A DNA stretch of 64,000 bases from Psychromonas marina (GCF_030161115.1 NZ_BSPQ01000005.1:62001-126000); one strand, 5' to 3'. Numbered from the stretch's first letter, positions 28,540-38,745 are shown. Notes: generated by a model from the sequence alone, not told the origin. Made by a program: numbers and translations.

Positions 28540-29614
28540 AATCTAAAGCAACTCGCGCAGTTAGTTTAGTAACTAACTCATAAGCGATGGTACCAATATG
28601 TTTTGCCACTTGGGCAGCAGGTAACCCCTTTCCCCATAATATGACCTCATCACCGACTTGTTCCCTGCAGTGCTCACCTAAATCCACGGTTAACATATCC
28701 ATAGATACGCGCCCAACAATAGGCACTAAGCGTCCATTAACAAGAACGGGTGTGCCTTCAGGCGCCATACGGGGATAACCGTCACCATATCCTACGGCGA
28801 CAACACCTAATTTAGTATTATTCGTTGCCGTCCAACCCGCTCCATAACCGACACTTTCACCTGCTTGATGAGAACGCACAGAAATAAGTTGTGATTTAAG
28901 GGTCATCACGGGTTGTAAGTTGAAGTCTTCAGCAACCTTGTCGATAAAGGGGGAAACGCCATATAGCGCGATGCCGGGACGAATAATATCTGCATGAGTT
29001 TGCGGCCAAGCGAGTGTTGCGGCAGAGTTTGCTGATGAGACTAAACCGCTATCTGATTTGATATGGGTTTTAAAACGTCTGTTTTGTTCTGCAGTAATGT
29101 TGTTATCTAATTCGTCGGCACAATTAAAGTGAGTCATTAAATGTATCGGTTTTGATACGTTTTTTGAGGCTTTAAGTGCTTGATAAGCATCATCGAACTC
29201 AGCCTCGTGAAAACCAATACGGTGCATGCCGGTATCCAGTTTTAACCATACCTGTAAGCAACTATTAAGATCACTGGCTAGGATTGCATCTAACTGTTGT
29301 TGTGAATGAACAACGGTTTGCAAGTTATGCTCGACAAGTATTTTAAGATCGTCTGCATGAAAAAAACCTTCAAGCAAGACAATTGGCTTGCTGATACCTG
29401 CTGCGCGTAGTGCTAAAGCTTCGTTCAGACGTGCAACACCAAATGCATAAATTCCAGAGAGCGTTTGTGCAACACGCACCATGCCATGACCATAAGCATT
29501 CGCTTTAATGACCGCTAATATTTGGCTGTTTGGTGCCTGTTGTTGTAGCACAAGTTGGTTGTGCTTGAGCGCGCTTAAATTAATAGTTGCACGCGTAATG
29601 CTGCCATTATTCAT
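28529..29614 (-). CDS. alr: Alanine racemase
   Basis: PLP-dependent racemase making D-alanine for peptidoglycan. The Lys that binds PLP is in ILAVIKANAYGHGMV; the catalytic Tyr is in the YGAGW segment after VGYGAGWTATN, and RPGIALYGVSPF is the conserved C-terminal barrel motif. Starting at the ATG at 29614 gives 361 residues, close to E. coli Alr (359), with GGAGGGG 12 bases upstream and an 8-base overlap with dnaB. An earlier double ATG at 29647 would add 11 residues inside the dnaB end and lacks a well-placed site. Confidence 0.95.
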   Translation of the reverse strand: MNNGSITRATINLSALKHNQLVLQQQAPNSQILAVIKANAYGHGMVRVAQTLSGIYAFGVARLNEALALRAAGISKPIVLLEGFFHADDLKILVEHNLQTVVHSQQQLDAILASDLNSCLQVWLKLDTGMHRIGFHEAEFDDAYQALKASKNVSKPIHLMTHFNCADELDNNITAEQNRRFKTHIKSDSGLVSSANSAATLAWPQTHADIIRPGIALYGVSPFIDKVAEDFNLQPVMTLKSQLISVRSHQAGESVGYGAGWTATNNTKLGVVAVGYGDGYPRMAPEGTPVLVNGRLVPIVGRVSMDMLTVDLGEHCREQVGDEVILWGKGLPAAQVAKHIGTIAYELVTKLTARVALDYVQ

Positions 29615-31010
29615 CTTGGAATGTAGCCCCTCCGGTGTATTCATCAAAGCGAGAATAGCGACCTTGGAAGGTTAAGCGTACTTTACCTATTGGACCGTTA
29701 CGTTGCTTACCGATAATGATTTCAGCGATGCCTTTTTCAGTACTCTCTTCGTTATACACTTCGTCACGGTAGATGAACATAATCAAGTCGGCATCCTGCT
29801 CTATCGCACCTGATTCACGTAAATCTGAGTTAATTGGTCGTTTATCGGCACGCTGTTCAAGACCACGGTTAAGCTGGGAAAGGGCGATAACAGGGCAACG
29901 CAGCTCTTTTGCTAAGGCTTTTAAAGATCGTGAAATTTCTGAAATTTCTAAAGTACGGTTTTCACTTAATGATGGAACACGCATTAGTTGCAGGTAATCG
30001 ATCATGATCATACTTACCCCGCCATGGTCACGCGCGATGCGGCGTGCACGAGAACGTACTTCAGTCGGGGTCAAGCCAGAGCTATCATCAATAAACATAT
30101 TACCTTGTTGTAATAGAATCGACATGGTTGATGACAGTGAAGCCCAATCGTTTTCATCTAGTGCACCGGTACGAATTTTACCTTGGTCAATACGACCAAG
30201 TGAGGCCAGCATACGGTTCATGATCTGATCTGCAGGCATCTCTAATGAGAAGATGATGGTCGGTTTGTCTGCATTTAACGCCGCATGCTCTGCTAAGTTC
30301 ATCGCAAAGGTTGTTTTACCCATCGACGGACGTGCTGCGACAATAATTAAATCACCCGGCTGGAAGCCTGTAGTCATTTGGTCTAAATCGTTGTAACCCG
30401 ATGATAATCCGGTAATACCATCCTGAGGGTTTTTACACAGTTCATCAATACGCGCGACCGTCTCTTTTAAGATATCTTTAAGAGGTTGTGGGCCTTCACT
30501 TTTATCACTACGTGCTTCGGCAATCTGGAATACTTTGGTCTCAGCAAAATCAAGTAACTCGGCACTATCACGCCCCTCGGTTTCATAACCAGCTTCAGCA
30601 ATCTCATTTGCGACACCAATTAACTCACGAACTACAGCACGTTCGCGCACAATGTCGGAATAGTTATTGATGTTGGCTGCGCTTGGCGTATTTTGCAGTA
30701 GCTCAGCTAAATAAGCGATACCACCAATGCCTTCAAGCTCTTGATTGTTTTCAAGTTGCTCTGACAGTGTTACTAAATCAACAGGAATATCTTCGCTGCT
30801 TAAACTCTCGATAGTGGCAAAAATAGTACGGTGTGCACGGTGGTAAAAATCACGTTCAACAACACGCTCAGCAACGTCATTCCAAGCGTCATTGTTGAGT
30901 AATAGGCCACCAATGATTGCTTGCTCTGCTTCAAAAGAGTGCGGTACCGATTTGATCGTTGAAACGGTTTTATTTTTACCCTTTGGGGTGTATGTGCTTT
31001 GATCTGCCAT
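29607..31010 (-). CDS. dnaB: Replicative DNA helicase
   Basis: Hexameric 5'-3' helicase of 467 residues that unwinds the chromosome at the fork. The N-terminal DnaG-interaction domain begins at VPHSFEAEQAIIGGLLLNN. The RecA-like C-terminal domain has Walker A ARPSMGKTTFAMN, Walker B MIMIDYLQLM, and ESGAIEQDADLIMFIYRDEVY near the arginine-finger region. No intein interrupts it. It lies between dgkA and alr with an 8-base overlap with alr; dnaB-alr adjacency is common in gammaproteobacteria. Confidence 0.97.
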   Translation of the reverse strand: MADQSTYTPKGKNKTVSTIKSVPHSFEAEQAIIGGLLLNNDAWNDVAERVVERDFYHRAHRTIFATIESLSSEDIPVDLVTLSEQLENNQELEGIGGIAYLAELLQNTPSAANINNYSDIVRERAVVRELIGVANEIAEAGYETEGRDSAELLDFAETKVFQIAEARSDKSEGPQPLKDILKETVARIDELCKNPQDGITGLSSGYNDLDQMTTGFQPGDLIIVAARPSMGKTTFAMNLAEHAALNADKPTIIFSLEMPADQIMNRMLASLGRIDQGKIRTGALDENDWASLSSTMSILLQQGNMFIDDSSGLTPTEVRSRARRIARDHGGVSMIMIDYLQLMRVPSLSENRTLEISEISRSLKALAKELRCPVIALSQLNRGLEQRADKRPINSDLRESGAIEQDADLIMFIYRDEVYNEESTEKGIAEIIIGKQRNGPIGKVRLTFQGRYSRFDEYTGGATFQDE

Positions 31011-31063
31011 GTTAAATCCTAACGGTGTTGGGGCATCAATTTCATTAGATTAATGAAGTGATA

Positions 31064-31423
31064 TTATGCTAAAAATAGGATTTCAATCCAAATATATGCG
31101 GTTAATAGCAGTGCGATTAATACGGCTGCAGAGCCTTGATCTTTTGCTCGTCCAGATAACTCATGTTTTTCTGAGCCGATTCTATCAACAACTGCTTCAA
31201 TCGCAGAGTTAATTATTTCGATAATGATCACTAAAATAACGGGAGCGATCAGTAAAATGCGCTCGACCTGAGAGACATCAAGGTAACAGGCGAGTGGAAT
31301 TAAGATAGCGGCTAATAATAACTCTTGGCGAAAAGCCGCTTCATATTTAAAAGCACTTTTAAGGCCTTGGATCGAGTAACCCGTTGCTAGAATGATACGT
31401 TTTAAACCGCTATTTTTTTGCAT
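31064..31423 (-). CDS. dgkA: Diacylglycerol kinase
   Basis: Small integral membrane kinase that recycles diacylglycerol to phosphatidic acid. Starting at the ATG at 31423 (AGG ten bases upstream) gives 119 residues, matching the family (about 120); an in-frame start at 31489 would add 22 residues with no counterpart. Signature residues are in FKYEAAFRQE, IEIINSAIEAVVDRIG (active site Glu/Asn) and LSGRAKDQGSAAVL. Three membrane segments are evident. It is divergent from plsB, as in E. coli, but here followed by dnaB rather than lexA. Confidence 0.95.
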   Translation of the reverse strand: MQKNSGLKRIILATGYSIQGLKSAFKYEAAFRQELLLAAILIPLACYLDVSQVERILLIAPVILVIIIEIINSAIEAVVDRIGSEKHELSGRAKDQGSAAVLIALLLTAYIWIEILFLA

Positions 31424-31655
31424 TGCTATGTTACCTATTGCTGAATGATCTAAGGGGGCTACTTTAACAAAACGTCTGCTCAAGGTCACTCGTAATAAAG
31501 TGTTGCTTTTAATTGTTGCTAACTTTAGCCATTATCAGTTAACTTTGTGTATTTTTGGGGTTTATTTTAATCTACTTTTCTAGATGTTCCGACATTCGTC
31601 ACTTGCTTCTATGATATTATAGATTGTTCCCTCTATTATTTTTTAAGGTTATTTT

Positions 31656-33779
31656 GTGTTAGCAAAAGGTTCTTTTTTTTCTCGTTTGATCAACCGTTTA
31701 TGGGTGAAAAGTCATCATGTCCCGCTGGAAACAGTAAAAGAACTCAAGGTGGATCTGACGCGCCCTATCATTTATGTGGTTGAGCAAAATAATGCCAGTG
31801 ACTTGCTTGGATTACAGACTAGCTGTAAAAAAGCAGGATTACCCGATCCATATCAGCCTATTAGCATCAATGGCGAACAGATCAGCGCGTTAATTTATAT
31901 TCATAGTTGGTCATTATTCGCGCCTAAAACACCTCAGCTACAAGATGCGCCTTATCTTGCTCGATATCAACAGCTTCTCGACCTGCATCAAAAAGACAAA
32001 AATTTAGAGGTTCAACTTATCCCCGTCACCTTCTATTGGGGAAGAAACCCTGGGCGAGAGGGGAAAAAATCTTGGTTTGATTTAACCCAGCAGGGGCAAG
32101 TTGGCCTGTTTCATAAATCGCTGATTGTATTAAAAAATGGTAAAGATCACTTAGTACGCTTTAACCAGCCTATCTCGATTAAAAAATTAAGCTTACGTGG
32201 TGAGCAACAACAACTCGCACATAAATTAGCGAAAGTGGCGATGCGTTATTTTGACTTTCAAAAACGCAGTAGTATTGGCCCTAAACTGCCAAATCGTAAA
32301 CAGATGATTGAATCGGTATTAGCACAACCCTATTTACGAGAGGTGATCACTAACACCGCCAAAGCAGAGCAACTCAGTGAATCACAGGTTGAGGCGCAAT
32401 GTCGAGGTTACCTCAACGAAATTAGCGCTAACTTTTCTTACTCCAGCTTGCGTTTGTTCCGCCTATGTTTAAAAGGTATTTGGAACCATATTTACAAAGG
32501 CATCGAAGTACATCATGCGCAGGCAGTGCGAGATGTATGTCAAAGTGGCGCTGAAGTTATCTATATGCCCTGTCATCGTAGCCATATGGATTACCTTCTG
32601 CTTTCCTATCTGTTATTTGAGCAGGGTGTTGTGCCTCCTCATGTGGCGGCGGGGGTTAACTTAAACTTCTTCCCTGCGGGTCCTATTTTTAGGCGTTCAG
32701 GGGCGTTCTTTTTACGTCGTACTTTCAAAGATAGCCCACTCTATGCTGAAGTCTTTAATGCTTACTTTGCAATGTTATTTAAACAGGGCTACCCGATAGA
32801 ATTCTTTACCGAAGGTGGCAGGAGTCGCAGTGGATTATTGCTGGATCCTAAAACCGGTTTATTATCCACTTCGTTAAAAACCTTTATTCGTCAGCCTGAA
32901 CGTAATGTAGTGATTGTGCCTATCTATATTGGTTACGACCATATTATGGAGGTAAATACCTACGTTAAAGAGCAAGCGGGTAAGAAGAAAGAGCACGAAA
33001 GCATTTGGCAGGTATTAGGTATTGCCAAAAAACTGGGCAACTTTGGGCGTGCGTTTGTTAATTTTGGTGAGCCAATCAATGTGAAACAACATTTTGACCA
33101 AACGTTACCCGGTTGGCGCAGTCGAGACGTATCTGATGTAGAGCTTAAACAACAAGTAACCACCATTGCCCGTCAAGTGATGGTTAATATTAATGAAGCG
33201 GCAGCAGTCAATGCATTACCTTTATGTGCTGCTGTGTTGTTAGCTAATCAAGCTCGTGGCGTTGATGAAAATAGTTTTTTACAGCAATTGCGTTGGCATC
33301 TGCAGTGGCTATCAATGAATGCTCAAGATAGCTTAGTGACCTATGAAAATGGTGCTGCCGATAAACTATTACAGCAAGCACTTGCGCAAAATAAATTTCA
33401 GCTGGTGGATAACGTTATTAATTGCACTGAGCAGCAAGCATTAGTGCTCAATTATTATCGTAATAATATTGTTCATCTTTTTGTATTACCGAGTTTAATC
33501 TTCCACACGATTAGTCGTTTAAGCGAACAAAAACAGGCAGTAGAGCTAACCACAATGGTTGATTGCGCTGAACAAGCCTATCTGCAGTTACAGAAAAAGC
33601 TGTTTTTAAATGATGATTTACCGATCGCCGATGTTATCGCCGCGACCATTAATAAACTATTACAACTCAATTGGCTGGTGGATAATTCAGGGCAATATAG
33701 TGTGCCTGATCATGGATTAAGTGAGTTAATGAAAGGGCACTTAGTGGCGCCATTTGATAAAACCAGTGTAGAGAATTAA
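31656..33779 (+). CDS. plsB: Glycerol-3-phosphate 1-O-acyltransferase
   Basis: Membrane-associated acyltransferase that starts phospholipid synthesis by acylating sn-glycerol 3-phosphate. The catalytic HRSHMDYLL motif is at about 304-312 (His 307, Asp 312), followed by INLNFFPAGPIFRRSGAFFLRR, split over the substrate-binding block, FFTEGGRSRSG and PIYIGYDHIMEV. The HxxxxD motif falls at almost the same residue as in E. coli PlsB (306), which supports the GTG start with AAGG upstream. The protein is 707 residues, about 100 shorter than E. coli PlsB (807), and the loss is in the C-terminal part. Confidence 0.95.
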   Translation: MLAKGSFFSRLINRLWVKSHHVPLETVKELKVDLTRPIIYVVEQNNASDLLGLQTSCKKAGLPDPYQPISINGEQISALIYIHSWSLFAPKTPQLQDAPYLARYQQLLDLHQKDKNLEVQLIPVTFYWGRNPGREGKKSWFDLTQQGQVGLFHKSLIVLKNGKDHLVRFNQPISIKKLSLRGEQQQLAHKLAKVAMRYFDFQKRSSIGPKLPNRKQMIESVLAQPYLREVITNTAKAEQLSESQVEAQCRGYLNEISANFSYSSLRLFRLCLKGIWNHIYKGIEVHHAQAVRDVCQSGAEVIYMPCHRSHMDYLLLSYLLFEQGVVPPHVAAGVNLNFFPAGPIFRRSGAFFLRRTFKDSPLYAEVFNAYFAMLFKQGYPIEFFTEGGRSRSGLLLDPKTGLLSTSLKTFIRQPERNVVIVPIYIGYDHIMEVNTYVKEQAGKKKEHESIWQVLGIAKKLGNFGRAFVNFGEPINVKQHFDQTLPGWRSRDVSDVELKQQVTTIARQVMVNINEAAAVNALPLCAAVLLANQARGVDENSFLQQLRWHLQWLSMNAQDSLVTYENGAADKLLQQALAQNKFQLVDNVINCTEQQALVLNYYRNNIVHLFVLPSLIFHTISRLSEQKQAVELTTMVDCAEQAYLQLQKKLFLNDDLPIADVIAATINKLLQLNWLVDNSGQYSVPDHGLSELMKGHLVAPFDKTSVEN

Positions 33780-33814
33780 ACTAGCACCTTTCCACCTTGA
33801 TAAAGGAAATTGAT

Positions 33815-34213
33815 ATGGCGATTAATGGTCGTGAATTAGTAGAAAAGTTACGTAGTGAAGTTACAGAGTTATCGGTTTCTCAGCTGCATGAAACATTACA
33901 ACATAATCCCCAGGCTATCGTTATTGATATCCGTGAGGTGAGTGAGACTAATTCAGGCTCAATTCCTGTCGCCACTTTAATTCCTCGTGGTGTATTAGAG
34001 ATGCAGATAGACAGTGCACCAAGCATTCAGCAGCGTTTCACAACGCTTGATGAGTTAGCGTCACAACCTATTTATCTTTTATGCCGTTCAGGCGCTCGTA
34101 GTATTTTTTCTGCTATTTCATTACAGCAGATGGGCTTTAAAGAGGTGTATTCAATTCAAGGTGGATTTTTAGCATGGCAAGCGGCTGGATATGAGGTTAG
34201 CGACGCCTCGTGA
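33815..34213 (+). CDS. Single-domain rhodanese-like protein
   Basis: Probable sulfurtransferase of 132 residues. The active-site loop is CRSGARS, with a catalytic Cys and flanking Arg, and IVIDIREVSETNSGSIPVA is the first conserved rhodanese strand and Asp. A helical stretch of about 30 residues precedes the domain. I begin at the ATG with AAGGA eight bases upstream; a TTG 18 bases earlier is in frame but has no site. It overlaps yigZ by 4 bases. The substrate is unknown. Confidence 0.88.
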   Translation: MAINGRELVEKLRSEVTELSVSQLHETLQHNPQAIVIDIREVSETNSGSIPVATLIPRGVLEMQIDSAPSIQQRFTTLDELASQPIYLLCRSGARSIFSAISLQQMGFKEVYSIQGGFLAWQAAGYEVSDAS

Positions 34214-34830
34214 GTGAACCCTATCTGGTTATTGAAAAAGTTATCTCATTCACTGAAGAGATTAAAAAAAGTCGCTTTATTACCTATTTAGCCCCTGTTG
34301 CGGGCAAACAGGAAGCGATGGATTACCTACAAACTATCAAGGCATTACATATCGATGCGCGTCATCATTGTTGGGCTTATGTGGCAGCAAGCCCTAAGAA
34401 TAGTGTATTAATGGGCTGCAGTGATGATGGTGAGCCAAAGGGCACTGCAGGAAAACCGATGATGGCACTACTGCAGGGCTGTAATGTGGGTGAAATTATG
34501 GCGGTTGTAGTACGCTACTCGGGAGGAATTAAACTCGGTACGGGTGGTTTAGTGCGCGCTTATAGCAACGGTATTCAGCAATTATTACCGCAAATTGAAA
34601 CTCGTGAAAAACGTTTTTATCAGCAATATCAGGTGAGTTGTGATTATGCTCAAATGGCGCAGTTAGAAAGCTTGTTAGTTCCTGGGGTTGGACGTATTGT
34701 GGAAATTAATTATCTACAGTCAGTAGATGCTATGATTGAAGTTGATCTGCAGCAGACAGAAGCCTTTTTAAAACAACTGCAATCTGCGACACAAGGAAAA
34801 GTGCATGTTAATAAAATATTTCCAGAATAA
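34210..34830 (+). CDS. yigZ: IMPACT-family protein YigZ
   Basis: Protein of 206 residues of the YigZ/IMPACT family. The N-terminal UPF0029 domain has KKSRFITYLAPV, HHCWAYV, and SDDGEPKGTAGKPMMALL, with VVVRYSGGIKLGTGGLVRAY as the second block; a ferredoxin-like C-terminal half follows. It begins at GTG overlapping the rhodanese stop. A yigZ-trkH-hemG order is also known in E. coli, which supports the name. Biochemical role unsettled. Confidence 0.93.
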   Translation: MSEPYLVIEKVISFTEEIKKSRFITYLAPVAGKQEAMDYLQTIKALHIDARHHCWAYVAASPKNSVLMGCSDDGEPKGTAGKPMMALLQGCNVGEIMAVVVRYSGGIKLGTGGLVRAYSNGIQQLLPQIETREKRFYQQYQVSCDYAQMAQLESLLVPGVGRIVEINYLQSVDAMIEVDLQQTEAFLKQLQSATQGKVHVNKIFPE

Positions 34831-34847
34831 AATTAAAGTGAGCTAAC

Positions 34848-36305
34848 GTGGAATTTCGTTCCATTATTCGTATTGTGGGCATGTTGATCGGGTTATTTAG
34901 CCTGACCATGCTGCCTCCGGTTGCTATCGCCTCATTTTATGATGATGGCGGAGGCCGTGATTTTTTAGCCGCATTTGTGGTCACCCTATTTATTGGTTTT
35001 ATTCTCTGGATGCCCAATCGGCATTCTAAAAGAGACCTCAAAGTACGCGAAGGTTTTTTAATTGTAGTGCTGTTTTGGGCCACGCTTGGCAGTGTGGGGG
35101 CCATCCCATTTCTGGTCAGTTCTAGTATTGAGATGAACGTTGCTTCCTCCTTTTTTGAATCCTTTTCTGGATTGACAACTACCGGTGCAACGGTGATTGA
35201 GGATCTAGAAAGCTTGCCTAAAGCGATGCTTTTTTATCGGCAAATGCTGCAATGGTTTGGTGGAATGGGGATCATTGTATTAGCGGTTGCGGTATTGCCG
35301 ATGCTCGGTATTGGTGGAATGCAGCTATATCGCGCAGAAACCCCTGGGCCGGTTAAAGATTCTAAGATGACACCACGTATTGCAGAAACCGCAAAGGCGC
35401 TTTGGTATGTTTATCTGTGTTTAACGGTTGCCTGTATGATGGCATTTTGGCTTGCGGGAATGAGTCTTTTTGATGCATTAGGGCATAGTTTCTCTACGGT
35501 CTCTATTGGTGGGTTTTCAACCTATAACGACAGTATGGGGCACTTTGAAAGTGATATGATTAACTTTATCACCGTGCTCTTTCTGATTATCTCTGGCGTT
35601 AACTATGCATTGCATTTCAGTGCATTTTCAGCCAAAAAATTCTCCTTTAATATCTATAAAGATGATCCCGAAGTGCGTGCGTTTATCTTTATTCAGGCAT
35701 TTGTCACTGCTATCTGTTTCATTATGCTGACCAACCATAACGTCTATGAAACGATTGAACACACTTTTTCACAGGCACTCTTCCAAGCGGTTTCTATCTC
35801 TACCACTGCGGGATTTACCACCACCTCTTTTTCTGATTGGCCGCTGTTTTTGCCGGTGATGTTAATTCTATCGAGCTTCATTGGTGGTTGTGCAGGCTCA
35901 ACCGGTGGTGGTTTAAAAGTGATTCGTGTTTTATTGCTGAATTTGCAAGGGATGCGTGAATTGAAACGTTTAGTACATCCGAAAGCGGTATATAAAATTA
36001 AATTGGGTAATAAAGCGTTACCCGATCGTGTCATCGAAGCCGTGTGGGGATTCTTTTCGACCTATGCCTTAGTATTTATCATCTGTATGTTGGCGTTATT
36101 AATGACCGGTATGGATGAAATTAGTTCATTTTCGGCGACCGTTGCGATGCTTAATAACCTTGGTCCTGGTTTAGGACAAGTTGCTGTTCACTTTAATGAA
36201 GTCGGTGATGCTTCTAAATGGGTGATGGTGGTTGCGATGTTATTTGGGCGCTTAGAGATCTTCACCCTACTGGTATTATTTACCCCTGTTTTTTGGAAAA
36301 ATTAA
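34848..36305 (+). CDS. trkH: Trk system potassium uptake channel TrkH
   Basis: Integral inner-membrane K+ transporter subunit of 485 residues, with about ten hydrophobic segments. Four pore-loop repeats carry selectivity-filter-like glycines, including FSGLTTTGATVI, FSTVSIGGFSTYN, STTAGFTTTSF and NNLGPGLGQ. The partner TrkA is not in this window. It begins at GTG with an AAAGTGAG site, and hemG follows with no gap, exactly as in E. coli. Confidence 0.96.
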   Translation: MEFRSIIRIVGMLIGLFSLTMLPPVAIASFYDDGGGRDFLAAFVVTLFIGFILWMPNRHSKRDLKVREGFLIVVLFWATLGSVGAIPFLVSSSIEMNVASSFFESFSGLTTTGATVIEDLESLPKAMLFYRQMLQWFGGMGIIVLAVAVLPMLGIGGMQLYRAETPGPVKDSKMTPRIAETAKALWYVYLCLTVACMMAFWLAGMSLFDALGHSFSTVSIGGFSTYNDSMGHFESDMINFITVLFLIISGVNYALHFSAFSAKKFSFNIYKDDPEVRAFIFIQAFVTAICFIMLTNHNVYETIEHTFSQALFQAVSISTTAGFTTTSFSDWPLFLPVMLILSSFIGGCAGSTGGGLKVIRVLLLNLQGMRELKRLVHPKAVYKIKLGNKALPDRVIEAVWGFFSTYALVFIICMLALLMTGMDEISSFSATVAMLNNLGPGLGQVAVHFNEVGDASKWVMVVAMLFGRLEIFTLLVLFTPVFWKN

Positions 36306-36827
36306 ATGACCGTAAAGACCCTTGTTTTATATTCATCCGTTGATGGACAAACCTTAAAAATAATAGAACGTATCAATAAACTTGTTGATGGTGAGGCGGA
36401 GTTATTTGATATTGATAACAATCCTGATATCGATTTTAGTCAATACAGTAAAGTGTTAATAGGGGCTTCTATTCGTTACGGTAATTTCCGTAAAAACCTA
36501 ATCAATTATGTGAATAAACATAAAGCGCAGTTAGATAAATTGCCTAATGCCTTTTTTTTGGTGTGCTTAACGGCGCGTAAACCAGAAAAGTCGTTGCCGA
36601 GTAACAATGCTTATATGGCAAAGTTTGACCAGTTATCGCAGTGGCAACCGCATTTGAAAGGGGTTTTTGCAGGTGCATTACTCTATTCTCGTTATAACTG
36701 GTGGCAAACGTTATTGATTCAATTGATCATGAAAATGACCGGTGGTAGTACCGATAAAAGCCAAGATATTGAATTAACTGATTGGGCAAAAGTCGATACG
36801 TTTAGTAAAGATTTTTCTGCTTTATAA
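36306..36827 (+). CDS. hemG: Menaquinone-dependent protoporphyrinogen IX dehydrogenase
   Basis: Flavodoxin-fold FMN enzyme of 173 residues that oxidises protoporphyrinogen IX using menaquinone or ubiquinone. The phosphate-binding loop VLYSSVDGQTLKI and the VLIGASIRYGNFRKNL strand are clear. FFLVCLTARKPEKS and the long loop near LYSRYNWWQ are HemG features that distinguish it from plain flavodoxins. It follows trkH directly. Its quinone partner pathway is represented here by menC and menE. Confidence 0.94.
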   Translation: MTVKTLVLYSSVDGQTLKIIERINKLVDGEAELFDIDNNPDIDFSQYSKVLIGASIRYGNFRKNLINYVNKHKAQLDKLPNAFFLVCLTARKPEKSLPSNNAYMAKFDQLSQWQPHLKGVFAGALLYSRYNWWQTLLIQLIMKMTGGSTDKSQDIELTDWAKVDTFSKDFSAL

Positions 36828-36872
36828 AGCTACAATGCCTTTTTAGTTTTTTAGCTTTTGAGTAATGTGAAG

Positions 36873-38687
36873 ATGCCTGAACACCAACCTGTTTTTAACA
36901 CCCAACAAATCCTGCTCGATGTATTTGGTTACAACAGCTTTCGTGAAGGTCAGGAGGAGGTGATTGATCACCTTTGTGCGGGTAAAGATGCGCTGGTTGT
37001 CATGCCAACAGGGGGCGGTAAAAGCCTTTGTTTTCAAATTCCCGCATTAGCGCGAGAGGGCATCTGTTTTGTTATCTCACCACTTATTTCTCTGATGAAA
37101 GACCAAGTTGATACGCTACGCAGTTGTGGTGTTGCAGCTGCTTACCTTAACTCTAGTCTCTCTTATCAAGAACAAAATCAGATTATTAATGATATGCATA
37201 CCGGGCAATTAAAACTGCTTTATATCGCACCTGAGCGCTTATTACGCCCTGATTTTGTTCAACGTTTAGAAAGCTTACCAATTAATCTTTTTGCCATTGA
37301 TGAAGCGCACTGTATCTCGCAATGGGGGCATGATTTCCGCCCTGAGTATGCGTTATTAGGACAGCTTAAACAGCGTTTTCCTCATATTCCCTTGGTTGCA
37401 TTAACCGCAACGGCCGATCACGCAACGCAAAAAGATATTTTAGCGCGTTTACAGTTTGATGATCCGCTGGTGGCTATTCATAGTTTTGACCGTCCTAATA
37501 TTGAATATCTACTGATTGAAAAATATCGCCCATTAAGCCAGCTATTTAACTATTTAGATGAGCATAAAGATGAGAGCGGTATTATCTACTGTACCAGTCG
37601 TCGCCGTACTGAAGAACTAACTCAAAAATTACAAGCACAGGGTGTCAAAGCGCGCTGTTATCATGCGGGTTTGCCGCTTGAAGAGCGTCAGGCTGTGCAA
37701 GATAAATTTATTAAGGACACCGTTGATGTTGTGGTCGCTACGGTTGCTTTTGGTATGGGTATCGATAAACCGAACGTGCGTTTCGTAGTTCATTATGAGA
37801 TACCAAAAAACATCGAATCCTATTATCAAGAAACTGGGCGAGCAGGACGAGATGGTTTACCTGCACAAGCGATGCTTTTTTATGATCCGGCTGATCCGGC
37901 TCGTGTGCGTGCGCTGTTGGAAAAAAATGATAATGAAGAGCAGCTGCGTATTGAATTGCATAAACTCAATACCATGGTTGCTTTTGCAGAGGCACAAACC
38001 TGTCGTCGCCAAGTTTTGCTTAACTATTTTGGTGAATACAGTGATAAAGCCTGCGGTAACTGTGATGTCTGTTTAGACCCGCCAAAGAGTTATGATGCCA
38101 CGGTTGATGCGCAGAAGATTCTCTCCTGTGTTTATCGCACTGGGCAACACTTTGGTATGCACCACATTGTTGAAGTATTACGTGGTGCGCAAACGGTGCG
38201 TATCAAGAGCCTTGGTCACGATAAGTTATCTACCTTTGGCTTAGGCAAAGATCAGTCTGCAGAGTATTGGTTGAGCCTATTAAGACAGTTAATTCACTGT
38301 GGATTATTGATGCAGAACCTAACACGTGGTTCAGCACTGCAATTAACCGAAGCTGCACGCCCGGTCTTAAAAGCCCAAGAGCCGCTCTTTTTAGCGGTAC
38401 CGCGTCTGAAAATGGTGAGTAAGTCCAAGAAGAAAAAAGGTGTGCTTGCGAGTGTGGCGGATAATAAGTTATTTGCACGTTTACGCCAACTGCGTAAACA
38501 GATTGCAGACCGTGAAGAGTTGCCTCCCTATATTATTTTTAGTGATGTATCATTAGCTGAAATGAGTGAATTGATGCCAATGACGGAACGTGAGTTCTTA
38601 AATGTCAGTGGTGTAGGGCATATTAAATTGGAAAAATATGGCCAAGAATTTATGGAAATTATCAATGAATATGTCGAGTCGATATAA
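36873..38687 (+). CDS. recQ: ATP-dependent DNA helicase RecQ
   Basis: Superfamily 2 helicase of about 604 residues for recombination and fork repair. Walker A is in [14 protein letters not shown], the DEAH box is in [20 protein letters not shown], and [13 protein letters not shown] is motif VI. The zinc site has the cysteines of [14 protein letters not shown] and [12 protein letters not shown]-terminal HRDC domain starts near [14 protein letters not shown] start at the ATG 36873 (GAG ten bases upstream); TTG at 36858 or GTG at 36867 would add five or two residues. Confidence 0.95.
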   Translation: MPEHQPVFNTQQILLDVFGYNSFREGQEEVIDHLCAGKDALVVMPTGGGKSLCFQIPALAREGICFVISPLISLMKDQVDTLRSCGVAAAYLNSSLSYQEQNQIINDMHTGQLKLLYIAPERLLRPDFVQRLESLPINLFAIDEAHCISQWGHDFRPEYALLGQLKQRFPHIPLVALTATADHATQKDILARLQFDDPLVAIHSFDRPNIEYLLIEKYRPLSQLFNYLDEHKDESGIIYCTSRRRTEELTQKLQAQGVKARCYHAGLPLEERQAVQDKFIKDTVDVVVATVAFGMGIDKPNVRFVVHYEIPKNIESYYQETGRAGRDGLPAQAMLFYDPADPARVRALLEKNDNEEQLRIELHKLNTMVAFAEAQTCRRQVLLNYFGEYSDKACGNCDVCLDPPKSYDATVDAQKILSCVYRTGQHFGMHHIVEVLRGAQTVRIKSLGHDKLSTFGLGKDQSAEYWLSLLRQLIHCGLLMQNLTRGSALQLTEAARPVLKAQEPLFLAVPRLKMVSKSKKKKGVLASVADNKLFARLRQLRKQIADREELPPYIIFSDVSLAEMSELMPMTEREFLNVSGVGHIKLEKYGQEFMEIINEYVESI

Positions 38688-38745
38688 CCATAAATAAAGT
38701 GGTAATGGGTGGGGAAGTTTATCTAAATTACCCACCACACCATAA

